The notes below the pieces were generated by a model. That model did not search any database and was not told the origin of the DNA. It saw nothing but the letters and a program-made list of their open reading frames with translations. From NCBI GenBank assembly GCA_020723765.1, contig DYIF01000003.1:1-64000 (forward strand): a stretch of DNA of 64,000 nt. The letters run 5' to 3'. Source of the stretch: Elusimicrobium minutum (lineage in GTDB: Bacteria; Elusimicrobiota; Elusimicrobia; Elusimicrobiales; UBA9959). Of this stretch, positions 1 to 7,734 are shown piece after piece. The position numbers were made by a program, and so were the translations under genes. Numbering within the stretch: position 1 is the first letter of the stretch; each line of letters begins with the position of its first letter.

Positions 1-59
1 ATATTTTTTATCTAACGACTTTATCTTCGATGACATTTTTTATTATCTAATGCGAGATC

Positions 60-87
60 TTGACAAGAATAATTATTATTTGATAAA
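60..87 (+). promoter_or_regulatory. Putative sigma70-type promoter of perR-ahpC
   Basis: A perfect -35 hexamer TTGACA at 60-65 is followed after 16 bases by GATAAA (82-87), or after 17 by ATAAAA, in a very AT-rich leader. This is the only good promoter-like pair upstream of the first gene. The assignment is by eye; the -10 element is imperfect. Confidence 0.5.
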
Positions 88-105
88 ATTTATTTAATTT
101 GAATA

Positions 106-120
106 ATTCTAATTAAGAAT
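106..120 (+). promoter_or_regulatory. Putative PerR box (7-1-7 inverted repeat)
   Basis: ATTCTAA-T-TAAGAAT is a 15-base 7-1-7 inverted repeat in which six of seven base pairs match. That is the geometry of Fur/PerR operators. It lies between the promoter-like hexamers and the perR start, where binding would block transcription. Autoregulation by PerR and peroxide-inducible control of ahpC is an inference. Confidence 0.45.
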
Positions 121-135
121 AAACGGATAGTTAAT

Positions 136-510
136 ATGAAACGAAAACAAAGAAACACTCCTCAGAGATCGGAAATATTAAAGTATCTCGAAGGGAACAA
201 AAACCACCCTTCAGCGTATGAAGTATACTATGCCGTTAAAAAAAGAATGCCTAACGTATCCTTTGCTACCGTTTATAATAATCTGAAAAAAATGACCGAT
301 AACAAAGAAATAATGGAAATAAATTTCGGAGACAAAAAGAGATTCGATCCGGACACCTCGCTTCACGACCATTTTTTTTGCGTTAAATGTTCAAGGGTAT
401 TCGATATCCCGAAAGTTATGAAAAATGTAAGCTATAAAAACTTTAAGATATTATCGCATATGACTTATATAACGGGAGTATGCGAGGATTGTATTAAAAA
501 AGGAGGTTAG
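136..510 (+). CDS. perR: Peroxide-responsive repressor, Fur family (PerR)
   Basis: This is a 124-residue Fur-family winged-helix regulator. The DNA-binding half is residues 1-70 with SFATVYNNL as recognition region. The regulatory metal site of PerR is recognisable as H24, D71, H77, H79 and D90. An Asp at the last position, where Fur usually has Glu, favours PerR. The structural zinc site is C82/C85 and C116/C119. In PerR, iron-catalysed oxidation of the histidines releases the DNA. The gene is followed one base after its stop by ahpC, so it probably controls its own operon through the inverted repeat at 106-120. It is shorter than typical PerR (about 145) at both ends. The Shine-Dalgarno sequence is weak. 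Confidence 0.88.
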   Translation: MKRKQRNTPQRSEILKYLEGNKNHPSAYEVYYAVKKRMPNVSFATVYNNLKKMTDNKEIMEINFGDKKRFDPDTSLHDHFFCVKCSRVFDIPKVMKNVSYKNFKILSHMTYITGVCEDCIKKGG

Positions 511-511
511 T

Positions 512-1126
512 ATGAATAATTACGAAGAAAATAAAATAATAAAGGTCGGCGATAGAGTGGATGATTTTGAATTTGAAACTTACGAGCCTAAAAAGGTTTC
601 TTTTTCGAAATTTTCTTTAAAAGATTCTTTAAAGTCGAAAAAATGGACTGTTTTGGTATATTACCCGGCCGATTTCACTTTTGTCTGTCCGACCGAGCTT
701 GCGGATCTTGCCGATAATTATAAGGAACTTTCGGATATGGGAGTTAATGTGCTTTCGGTCAGTACCGACACAAAATTTGTTCATATGGCGTGGCGAGACT
801 CCGAAAAGCTTCTCAAAAACGTATCTTATCCTATGGCGAGCGACGTTTCCGGTAGGTTTGCAAAAAAATTGGGAATATACGACGAAAAAACGGGTTTGGC
901 TTACAGAGGAACAATAATAATAAATCCCGAAGGGATCTTAAGCGGAGTGGAAGTAAATTTAAACAATGTCGGAAGAAATATGTCCGAACTTGTTAGAAAA
1001 ATGAAAGCGTTTATTCATACCTATAATAACCCTTCCGAGGTTTGTCCGGCTAAATGGGAACCGGGCAAAAAAACATTAAAGCCGTCGGAGAAAATAGTAG
1101 GAAAAGTCGACGAAGCTCTAAAGTAA
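512..1126 (+). CDS. ahpC: Typical 2-Cys peroxiredoxin (AhpC/Prx1 family)
   Basis: The 204-residue cytoplasmic peroxidase reduces H2O2, organic hydroperoxides and peroxynitrite. The peroxidatic cysteine is C59 in the FTFVCPTEL motif and the resolving cysteine is C178 in EVCPAKWEPG, giving the typical intersubunit 2-Cys type. Length and C-terminal extension fit the AhpC/Prx1 class. A very strong ribosome binding site (AAAGGAGG, 498-505) lies inside the last codons of perR and fixes the start. No ahpF or thioredoxin gene is next to it, so the reductant is unknown. Cotranscription with perR implies peroxide induction. A strong hairpin terminator follows. Confidence 0.95.
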   Translation: MNNYEENKIIKVGDRVDDFEFETYEPKKVSFSKFSLKDSLKSKKWTVLVYYPADFTFVCPTELADLADNYKELSDMGVNVLSVSTDTKFVHMAWRDSEKLLKNVSYPMASDVSGRFAKKLGIYDEKTGLAYRGTIIINPEGILSGVEVNLNNVGRNMSELVRKMKAFIHTYNNPSEVCPAKWEPGKKTLKPSEKIVGKVDEALK

Positions 1127-1144
1127 TTTCTGAGCGAAATCCCC

Positions 1145-1180
1145 CCCATCCCCGCTACGGCGGGGATGGGCCTATTTTTT
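1145..1180 (+). terminator. Rho-independent terminator after ahpC
   Basis: An 11-bp perfect GC-rich stem (1145-1155 with 1160-1170) closes on a TACG tetraloop, giving cUACGg, a UNCG-type stable loop. A T-tract follows (1175-1180). It ends the plus-strand perR-ahpC transcript. The minus-strand merR gene stops at 1172, against the hairpin; read on the minus strand there is no T-tract beyond it, so efficient termination is expected only for the plus strand. Confidence 0.9.
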
Positions 1181-1507
1181 AGAAAGCTCTTCTATTATTT
1201 GTTTTATTTCTATATTTATTTTTTCAAGTATCTCTTTAGTTTTATCGTATTTTTGATTTTCTTCTTTTTCTTTTCTTTTGGAATATAAAATGTTTTTTAT
1301 TCCTTTAATCGAATATCCTTTCTCCAACAGTTGTTTTATTTTAATTATATTTTCTATGTCTTTTCTGGTATATCTTCTATGAAGACTGTTTAGTCTTATC
1401 GGCCTTATTATCTTAAGTTTTTCTTCCCAGTACCTTAACGTATAAGCTTTTATTCCGGTTATATCCGATACTTCCTGTACCGTATAATAATTTTTATTTA
1501 GATTCAT
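1172..1507 (-). CDS. MerR-family transcriptional regulator
   Basis: The 111-residue protein has an N-terminal MerR winged helix-turn-helix: residues 7-30 carry YTVQEVSDITGI and TLRYWEEK, followed by the wing with RRYTRKDIENI. A coiled-coil helix makes up the C-terminal 40 residues. It has no effector-binding domain, so it is a minimal HTH-plus-dimerisation member. It overlaps the HU gene by 14 bases; an HU/IHF gene followed by a small MerR gene is a pairing seen in many bacteria. Targets and ligand are unknown. It is the last gene of the long minus-strand run and ends at the ahpC terminator. Confidence 0.85.
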   Translation of the reverse strand: MNLNKNYYTVQEVSDITGIKAYTLRYWEEKLKIIRPIRLNSLHRRYTRKDIENIIKIKQLLEKGYSIKGIKNILYSKRKEKEENQKYDKTKEILEKINIEIKQIIEELSKK

Positions 1508-1766
1508 TATTAAAAATCGTTTTTGAAGGCTTGAATCTTATCTTTTTTAAAGGACCCACCATAACTTTTTCGTTTGTTTTAGGATTTCTCCTTAGAGCCG
1601 GCATATGTTCGACGACTTTGAATGTTCCAAAACCCGATATTACGACTTTTTCCCCTTTTTTAAGGGAATTAAGTATTATCTCGAAAACTTTATTTACCAT
1701 AAGCTCCGAGTCGAAACCTCTGGGAAAAAGCTTAGACATTTCATCTATTATCTGTTTCTTGTTCAT
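1494..1766 (-). CDS. HU/IHF-family DNA-bending protein
   Basis: This 90-residue protein has the full length and fold pattern of the HU/IHF family: two N-terminal helices, then GFGTFKVVEHMPALRRNPKT, which includes the conserved beta-arm RNPKT motif whose proline intercalates into DNA. It dimerises to bend and compact DNA. HU and IHF subunits cannot be told apart from sequence alone; the following MerR gene resembles ihfA-merR arrangements. Its start lies inside the upstream bifunctional-nuclease gene (26-base overlap), with a GAGGGGG ribosome binding site. Confidence 0.92.
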   Translation of the reverse strand: MNKKQIIDEMSKLFPRGFDSELMVNKVFEIILNSLKKGEKVVISGFGTFKVVEHMPALRRNPKTNEKVMVGPLKKIRFKPSKTIFNNESK

Positions 1767-2286
1767 TATCGTCCCCCTCTTCTTTCTCTTTGTTTTTAGG
1801 AAGATTTTCTCCTATTATATCCTTTGGAGTCATGTTTTTGAGTTTTTCTTTAAATTCGCTTACTTCTTCTTCCGTTATCGGTTTTGTGACGGTTTGAGCG
1901 GAATTAAATATTTTTTCGGCTACGTATATCGGAGAGCCGGATCTTACCGCAAGAGCTATGGCGTCCGAAGGCCTTGAGTCTATTTCTAAAATCTCTCCGT
2001 TTTTTTCTATGTGTATCTTTGCGAAATAAGTGTTATCCTCTATATCGCTTATGACGGTTTTTATTATTTTCCCGCCCAGTTTGTTTATTATTTTATATAT
2101 TAGATCGTGAGTCATTGGCCTTGGAGAAGCGTATCCCGACATCTTCATGGCTATAGCTTGAGCTTCAAAAGGCCCTATCCATATGGGAAGGAGTCTTATC
2201 CCGTTTATTTCGTCTAAAAATATTATCGATTCGGTTATGCTCGTGGCTATAGAATAAATTTTGACTTCTATTTCTTTTTCTTTCAT
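1741..2286 (-). CDS. Bifunctional nuclease family protein (BFN/DUF151)
   Basis: The 181-residue protein matches the BFN/DUF151 family over residues 5-135. Conserved features are the LPIWIG motif, the RPMTHDL segment and the SRPSDAIALAVR signature. Family members have been reported to have nuclease activity, but the physiological role in bacteria is poorly defined. The last 40 residues are acidic and charged and probably disordered. It has a good ribosome binding site (AGAGGT) and sits two bases after plsY, so it is cotranscribed with lipid and tRNA-modification genes. Confidence 0.88.
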   Translation of the reverse strand: MKEKEIEVKIYSIATSITESIIFLDEINGIRLLPIWIGPFEAQAIAMKMSGYASPRPMTHDLIYKIINKLGGKIIKTVISDIEDNTYFAKIHIEKNGEILEIDSRPSDAIALAVRSGSPIYVAEKIFNSAQTVTKPITEEEVSEFKEKLKNMTPKDIIGENLPKNKEKEEGDDNEQETDNR

Positions 2287-2287
2287 T

Positions 2288-2872
2288 TTACCTCTTGTTG
2301 AATTTAAGTTCTTCGCCTTTTAAAAGTCTTTTTATATTGGGTATGTGAGTAATAAATATGGCTACTGATACGATTACTATCATTAATTTATATTCCGTAT
2401 TTATGGAAGATAGCAAAGATGTTATGAGAAATACCGATGTCGCGGTTAAAGTTCCTACGGAAACATATCCGGTTAAAGCCGTAAAAATTAAAAATACCAT
2501 TAATGCGAGTATCAAAGTATAGGGAGTTATTACCATAAAAACTCCGGTAGATGTGGCAACGCCTTTTCCCCCTTTAAAACTCAAAAACAGGGTAAATATA
2601 TGGCCTATTATCGAAAGGGCGCCCACGAGCATTATCATATAGGGGTTTTGAAAAAATTTAAGCGATATGTATGTTGGAATAAATCCTTTTAAAAAATCGA
2701 ATATAAAAGTTACGCTTCCCCATTTTTTACCCAAAACTCTATACACGTTTGTCGCTCCCACATTGCCGGAGCCGTGCTGTCTTATGTCTATTTTGTTTAA
2801 TTTCCCCACTATATACGCCGTGGGTATGGAGCCTATAAGATAGCTCATAAGGCATATGAGAAACGTTTCCAT
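2288..2872 (-). CDS. plsY: Acyl-phosphate:glycerol-3-phosphate acyltransferase PlsY
   Basis: PlsY is the inner-membrane enzyme that transfers an acyl group from acyl-phosphate to glycerol-3-phosphate, the first step of phospholipid synthesis. The 194-residue protein has the family motifs SYLIGSIPTAYIVGK (residues 10-24), HGSGNVGATN (34-43) and SFKGGKGVAT (about 98-107), and hydrophobic segments consistent with seven membrane helices. plsX, its partner, is not in this window. It lies 12 bases downstream of hflX. No clear ribosome binding site precedes the ATG. Confidence 0.95.
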   Translation of the reverse strand: METFLICLMSYLIGSIPTAYIVGKLNKIDIRQHGSGNVGATNVYRVLGKKWGSVTFIFDFLKGFIPTYISLKFFQNPYMIMLVGALSIIGHIFTLFLSFKGGKGVATSTGVFMVITPYTLILALMVFLIFTALTGYVSVGTLTATSVFLITSLLSSINTEYKLMIVIVSVAIFITHIPNIKRLLKGEELKFNKR

Positions 2873-2884
2873 AATGTTATTATA

Positions 2885-4138
2885 TTATTTTGTTGGCTTT
2901 GCTATCAAATTTGAAAGTTTTAAATAATTTTCTTCGGTTATTTTAAGTTTTATTATCGCTTTGTTCGGAAGGTATTTTTCGTCTATTATAAAATAATTTT
3001 TCTTTATTTCGTTTATATTTTTAAAATCTTTTAACTCTAATTCCACTTCTTTCCATTTTAAAGAGAGCTTTTTGTCTATTTCCGAAAGCAAATTATCCAA
3101 TCCTATTTTTTCTTTGGCCGATATGAAAATCGGCTCTAAATTTTGAAAAGCGGATTTTATTCGGTTAGTGTCTGGTACTAAATCGATCTTATTAAAAACA
3201 TTTAAGAGAGGGATTTTGTCCGCTCCGATTTCTTTCAGAGTTTTCTTAACTACCATATTTTGCTCCTCTATTTCGGCGGTGGAATCGTGAAGGTGAATTA
3301 TTAGATCGGAGTATTTTATCTCTTCCAGAGTGGCCGAAAAAGCGGATATTAAAAGATGAGGAAGATTGTTTATGAAACCGACGGTATCGGTAAAAACCGC
3401 AAAAAATCCTTTTTTTATCATTACCTTTCTCGAAGTAGGGTCGAGTGTCGCGAATAATTTGTTGTCCGCATAAATATCGTTTTTCTTTGAAAGGGAATTT
3501 AACAGAGTCGATTTGCCGGCGTTGGTATATCCGACTATCGATATTACGGGCATCGGAACATTAAGCCTTTTTTTCCTTTGTATTTCTCTCGTTTTTTTAA
3601 CGGAAAGTATTTTTGAATTTAAAAATGAAATCCTATCTCTTAAAAAACGCCTATCGTAGTCTATTTTTCTCTCCCCGGCCCCGCCTCTTACTCCCACCGC
3701 TCCGTATTGCTGGTCCAAACTTACCCCGTGCCCCGTTATTTTTGATAGTTCGTGTTTTAGCCTGGCAAGTTCGACCTGGAGCTTTCCCTCTTCGGATCTG
3801 GCACGTTGTCTGAAAATTTCAAGTATCAAAAAAGTTTTGTCTATCACTTCCGCTTCGAAGATTTCGCTTAAATTTCTTTGTTGCCTTTGGGTAAGAGTTA
3901 TGTTGATTACGGCCATCGCGCAGTTTTCCGTTTTTATCTTGTTTCTTATTTCCTCGGCTTTTCCTTTTCCGATGTATAAAGAAGAGTTGGGCTTGTCTAT
4001 TTTAACCAGTATTTCGGAAAAAATCGGATTTTTATAATATGTGGTTAAAAGACTTTTTATTTCTTCGGACTCGTACTCGTATCCGTATGCTGTTTCTTTT
4101 TTGTTTTTATCTTTTACTATTATTACAAGAATTTTCAT
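2885..4138 (-). CDS. hflX: GTPase HflX
   Basis: This 417-residue GTPase binds the 50S ribosomal subunit and in other bacteria helps rescue or split stalled ribosomes. The N-terminal HflX domain (residues 1-190) includes the glycine-rich GVRGGAGERK segment and a coiled coil. The G domain (about 195-365) has GYTNAGKST (G1), the switch-I threonine in ATLDPTSRK, DTVGF (G3) and NKIDLV (G4). The start overlaps the end of miaA by 32 bases, consistent with the miaA-hflX coupling common in bacteria. A short C-terminal domain follows the G domain. Confidence 0.95.
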   Translation of the reverse strand: MKILVIIVKDKNKKETAYGYEYESEEIKSLLTTYYKNPIFSEILVKIDKPNSSLYIGKGKAEEIRNKIKTENCAMAVINITLTQRQQRNLSEIFEAEVIDKTFLILEIFRQRARSEEGKLQVELARLKHELSKITGHGVSLDQQYGAVGVRGGAGERKIDYDRRFLRDRISFLNSKILSVKKTREIQRKKRLNVPMPVISIVGYTNAGKSTLLNSLSKKNDIYADNKLFATLDPTSRKVMIKKGFFAVFTDTVGFINNLPHLLISAFSATLEEIKYSDLIIHLHDSTAEIEEQNMVVKKTLKEIGADKIPLLNVFNKIDLVPDTNRIKSAFQNLEPIFISAKEKIGLDNLLSEIDKKLSLKWKEVELELKDFKNINEIKKNYFIIDEKYLPNKAIIKLKITEENYLKLSNLIAKPTK

Positions 4139-5087
4139 GTTCCGTTATTACGGTTTTAGATATTTTATCGATATCGAAATCTTTTTCGTCTTCTATTTCG
4201 AAAATCAGGGATTTATATCTTGAAAACCATGTGTTTTGTCTTTTGGCGTATTCCATCGATTGCCTGGTTATTATTTCTACGGCTTCTTCTTTTGTAATGT
4301 TGCCTTCCATATAATCTATCATTGCGGGATATCCTAAAGATTTAAGCCCGGGACAGTCCTGGGGATAGCCGTTTGAAACGAGATATCTTATTTCCTCCGC
4401 CCAGGATTCGAAAACTTTTTTGGTTCTATTTTTTATTCTTTTATACAATAACTCTCTGTTCCATTTTATGAACACGAAAAAAGCGGAATTATAAGATTTT
4501 GAGTCGAATAGCGTGTTGGATATTAAGGAAGAATAGGGTTTGGAGGTTATTAACGAAACTTCTATGGCTCTTATTACTCTGTTTATGTTGTTCGGATGAA
4601 TTTTTTTCGCCGAAATCGGATCCAATTCTTTAAGTTTATTATGAAGGCTCTCTCGGCCGTTTTTGTCCGCAAACTCCTTAAGTTCAGCTCGTATCTTTTC
4701 GTTTCCCTCGGGTAAGGGATCTAAAGGATTGAATAAAGAGTTTATGTAAAAACCGGTTCCTCCGCATATTATGAAAGTGTTTGTTTTGATTTTATCGAGT
4801 GTCGATTTAAAATCGTAGAAATATTTTTGAGCGTTATATGTTTCCAGAGGATCTATGAAATCTACGAGATGGTACGGTATATTGTCTACCAGATAAATCG
4901 GGTTTTCTTTGTTAAACCAACGACCTTCGGGTTTTGACGTTCCGGCGGTAAGATGTTTGTATATTTGTCTGGAATCCGCGGATATTATCTCAACTCCGAT
5001 TTCTTTGGCTATCGCAAGCGATAATACCGTTTTTCCGCTTGCGTTTGCGCCGGTTATTACTATCGGTTTTTTAAATCTATTGAACAT
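4107..5087 (-). CDS. miaA: tRNA dimethylallyltransferase MiaA
   Basis: MiaA adds a dimethylallyl group to N6 of adenosine 37 in tRNAs that read codons starting with U. The 326-residue protein has the P-loop GANASGKT (13-20), the DSRQIY motif (38-43) and the GGTGFYINSL motif near residue 115. The product is the substrate for MiaB, encoded two genes upstream, so both steps of ms2i6A synthesis are in one operon with a PilZ gene between them. The start adjoins the PilZ stop. Confidence 0.95.
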   Translation of the reverse strand: MFNRFKKPIVITGANASGKTVLSLAIAKEIGVEIISADSRQIYKHLTAGTSKPEGRWFNKENPIYLVDNIPYHLVDFIDPLETYNAQKYFYDFKSTLDKIKTNTFIICGGTGFYINSLFNPLDPLPEGNEKIRAELKEFADKNGRESLHNKLKELDPISAKKIHPNNINRVIRAIEVSLITSKPYSSLISNTLFDSKSYNSAFFVFIKWNRELLYKRIKNRTKKVFESWAEEIRYLVSNGYPQDCPGLKSLGYPAMIDYMEGNITKEEAVEIITRQSMEYAKRQNTWFSRYKSLIFEIEDEKDFDIDKISKTVITEHENSCNNSKR

Positions 5088-5551
5088 TACTTATTGAAGT
5101 ATTCCTCGCATTTTTGGGGTTTATTGCAGAGTATGTGGGCCTTGCATGTTTCCACGCAGGCGTCCGGAAGTTTAAATGAAATTCTCATGTCGCAGTCTAA
5201 ATAATCGTTTGCCATCGCGTTTATCTTATTTTGGTTTTCTTTCGATATTTCGGTGAAAGCTATTCCTATCATATATACTTCGCCTTTTTGTTTTATCCAG
5301 GCTATCTTGCCTTTTACCGGAATTTGAGTTTTATCCAATTTTAATATCATGTTTATTTCTTTGGTATGAGGAGGTTCTAAAAACGCTATCAGTCTCATCC
5401 CGCCTGCTGACAGATCCGAAAGAATGGCCGGCTGAGAAGCGTTTGGGGATTTGTTTTCTATAAAAAATTCTATTTCGACAGGTTCCAGTATTCCATGGAG
5501 TATCGGAAGTCTCGGATGTTTTCGTCTCTCGGAGTTTGTTTTTTTAGTCAT
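5087..5551 (-). CDS. PilZ-domain protein with cysteine-rich tail
   Basis: This 154-residue protein has a PilZ domain over residues 8-115. The c-di-GMP-binding motifs are visible as RRKHPR (RxxxR) near residue 10 and DLSAGG (DxSxxG) near residue 46. The last 35 residues add five cysteines (C120, C132, C136, C142, C148), which suggests a metal or Fe-S site, or disulfides. The gene lies between miaB and miaA and overlaps miaB by 8 bases. The neighbours give no obvious link to c-di-GMP signalling. No GGDEF or EAL gene is in the window. Confidence 0.8.
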   Translation of the reverse strand: MTKKTNSERRKHPRLPILHGILEPVEIEFFIENKSPNASQPAILSDLSAGGMRLIAFLEPPHTKEINMILKLDKTQIPVKGKIAWIKQKGEVYMIGIAFTEISKENQNKINAMANDYLDCDMRISFKLPDACVETCKAHILCNKPQKCEEYFNK

Positions 5552-6776
5552 ATGCTCTCCCGTATAAAGTATTGTTTTTTATTTCGGTTATTTTAATTTT
5601 TAAAAAATCTTTTTTTTCCTCATTATTATCTATTATACAACAATTATAACCCGTATTTGTTTTTCCTTTTCTTGAGTCGTATAACAAAACTTGCTCTATC
5701 GAGCCGATTTTTTCATTCATTGTCTCTTTGGCTATTTTTTTTACTTCTTTTAAAAGTATCGAGTGCCTTCTTTCAAGTTCCGTTTCCGTTACGGTTAAAG
5801 GGTCTTTGTTTTTAAATCTGGGCGAGTATTTAAAACAGTATGCCATGGAAAATCTTATTTCTTTAACCGCGTTTATGGTATCCTCGAAATCTTTTTCGGT
5901 TTCGTCGGTATATCCGACTATTATATCGGTCGTTATGGAAGTTTTCGGGTCGGCTTTTTTTAGCTCCTGGGTTATTTCTTTGAATTTTTTGAAATCGTAT
6001 CCTCTGTTCATTTTTTTTAGTATTTTATCCGAACCGCTTTGAAGAGGAAGATGTATCCATCTTGAAATTTTAGGGTTTTTTTTATACTCTTCGAAAAATT
6101 TTGAATTAAAAAAAAGAGGATGAGGGCTTAAGAAACGTATTATTTTTATTCCTTCTATCCGCGATATTTCTTTTAAAAGGTCGGTAAAATCTTTTTTTTC
6201 TTGAAAGTCTCTATAAGAGTTTACGGTTTGTCCCAAAAGGATTATTTCTTTTACCCCGCTTAAAGCTTTGTTTTTTACGCTTTCAATTATTTCTTTAAAG
6301 GGCTTTGGTTTTTCTTCTCCCCTTACCGACGGAACTATGCAGTATGAACATTTAAGATTGCATCCTCTTATTATGGTCTCATAATCGACTTTCTTCCCTT
6401 GAGTTTTTATGTTCGCTACGACCGTATTTTTTATCTCTCTGGAAAGTATTTCGTATATCTTATCGTAGGACCTTGCTCCTATTACGTAATCTACGTATTT
6501 AAACTTGTTTTTCAAATCTTTTTGAAGCCTTTCCGCCGCGCATCCTATGAAAAAGATTTTTTTATCCTTCGTTTTCCATTTTTTTAGAGTGCCAAGGAGG
6601 CTTAAGGCTTTATCCTCCGCGTGCTGTCTTACGGTGCAGGTATTTATTATTATTATATCGGCCTTTTTGTTATCCGTTTCTTCTATCATTCCTAAATTTT
6701 CAAGAAAAGATTTTATCGAATTGGAATCGTCTTCGTTCATCTGGCATCCGAATGTTATTATTTTAAATCTTTCCAT
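5544..6776 (-). CDS. miaB: tRNA-2-methylthio-N6-dimethylallyladenosine synthase MiaB
   Basis: MiaB is a radical-SAM methylthiotransferase converting i6A37 to ms2i6A37 in tRNA. The 410-residue protein has the N-terminal UPF0004 domain with auxiliary-cluster cysteines C11, C47 and C79. The radical-SAM CxxxCxxC motif is C139, C143 and C146 (GCNLKCSYCIVPSVRG), and a TRAM-like domain covers roughly the last 60 residues. The INTCTVR motif and the conserved arginines after the radical-SAM motif favour MiaB over MtaB or RimO, as does miaA in the same operon. The start lies within the end of rsgA. Confidence 0.9.
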   Translation of the reverse strand: MERFKIITFGCQMNEDDSNSIKSFLENLGMIEETDNKKADIIIINTCTVRQHAEDKALSLLGTLKKWKTKDKKIFFIGCAAERLQKDLKNKFKYVDYVIGARSYDKIYEILSREIKNTVVANIKTQGKKVDYETIIRGCNLKCSYCIVPSVRGEEKPKPFKEIIESVKNKALSGVKEIILLGQTVNSYRDFQEKKDFTDLLKEISRIEGIKIIRFLSPHPLFFNSKFFEEYKKNPKISRWIHLPLQSGSDKILKKMNRGYDFKKFKEITQELKKADPKTSITTDIIVGYTDETEKDFEDTINAVKEIRFSMAYCFKYSPRFKNKDPLTVTETELERRHSILLKEVKKIAKETMNEKIGSIEQVLLYDSRKGKTNTGYNCCIIDNNEEKKDFLKIKITEIKNNTLYGRAYD

Positions 6777-7734
6777 TTTTTAAAAAAATCAAATACTCCT
6801 CGTATAATTTGGGATCTATTTCATTGTTTTTGACCGCTTCTTTAACCGCGCAATCCGGCTCCGTAAAATGTTTGCAATCGTAAAACTTGCATTTGTGCGA
6901 TATGGCGCGGATAATTTCAAATTTATTAATATCCGAAGAGTTGTCTGCAAAGCTGATTCCGGGGATGTCCATTATTATATGATTGTTGTTTAGTATTATC
7001 ATGTCTCTTACGGTAGTGGTTTGTTTGCCTTTCATGTTTTTCATGTTTATTTCTTTCGTTTTTTTTATGGGTTTGCCGTAGAGATTGTTTATTATCGTGG
7101 ATTTTCCCGCGCCGGAGTGCCCTATAAGAACCGAGGTTTTAAACGGAATAAGCCATTTATTTAAAGACTCATATCCGATTTTTTTTAAAGAATCCAATAA
7201 AACTATCTTTTCTTTTTCCGCTCCGATGTTTTCGGCCGTTTTTAAGACAAAATCTTTGTTTTCCGCCAGGTCTATTTTATTTATTATTAAAACATAATCG
7301 GTTTCGTTTTTAATTATAAGATTGAAATAGTTTTTTATTTTTTCTTCGCTAAAGTTTTCCTTATCGGCGGATATTACCAAAAAAGCGACATCTATGTTTG
7401 CGGCCAGTACCTGTTTATATTTTTTTTCGGGGTAGTCTCTTTCTATTTTGGAGTATCTTTCTATAACTTTTAATATCGGAAATTTTTCATATTTTTTATT
7501 CTCCGCTATTACCCAATCTCCGGTTACGGGTATCTCGTTTTTAGATTTTACCGATTTTTTTAGTTTTCCGCTCAGGAAAGAAAGATGGGTTTCAGTCGGA
7601 GAAAAGGCGATTCTGTATATTCCGCTATGCTGAGAAAATACTCTGGCCGGTTTATATAGATTAAAATCCAAATCTTTTATTTTGGATAAAACAAATTCGT
7701 TTGCACCCAATTTTTTGAGATTTTCAAATTCCAT
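6763..7734 (-). CDS. rsgA: Ribosome small-subunit GTPase RsgA
   Basis: RsgA is a circularly permuted GTPase that checks late maturation of the 30S subunit. The 323-residue protein has an N-terminal OB-fold (about 30-100), then the permuted G motifs with INKIDLA (G4) before GHSGAGKST (G1) and DIPGISF (G3), and the switch-region KGKQTTTVRD. The C-terminal zinc site follows the pattern C-x4-C-x-H-x5-C (CKFYDCKHFTEPDC). It overlaps both the upstream pyruvate kinase gene (11 bases) and the downstream miaB (14 bases). Confidence 0.95.
   Translation of the reverse strand: MEFENLKKLGANEFVLSKIKDLDFNLYKPARVFSQHSGIYRIAFSPTETHLSFLSGKLKKSVKSKNEIPVTGDWVIAENKKYEKFPILKVIERYSKIERDYPEKKYKQVLAANIDVAFLVISADKENFSEEKIKNYFNLIIKNETDYVLIINKIDLAENKDFVLKTAENIGAEKEKIVLLDSLKKIGYESLNKWLIPFKTSVLIGHSGAGKSTIINNLYGKPIKKTKEINMKNMKGKQTTTVRDMIILNNNHIIMDIPGISFADNSSDINKFEIIRAISHKCKFYDCKHFTEPDCAVKEAVKNNEIDPKLYEEYLIFLKNGKI

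Noticed and set aside
1531-1977. Plus-strand open frame of 148 codons opposite the HU and nuclease-family genes
   Set aside because: It lies fully antisense to well-supported genes, has no ribosome binding site and gives a composition unlike a real protein.
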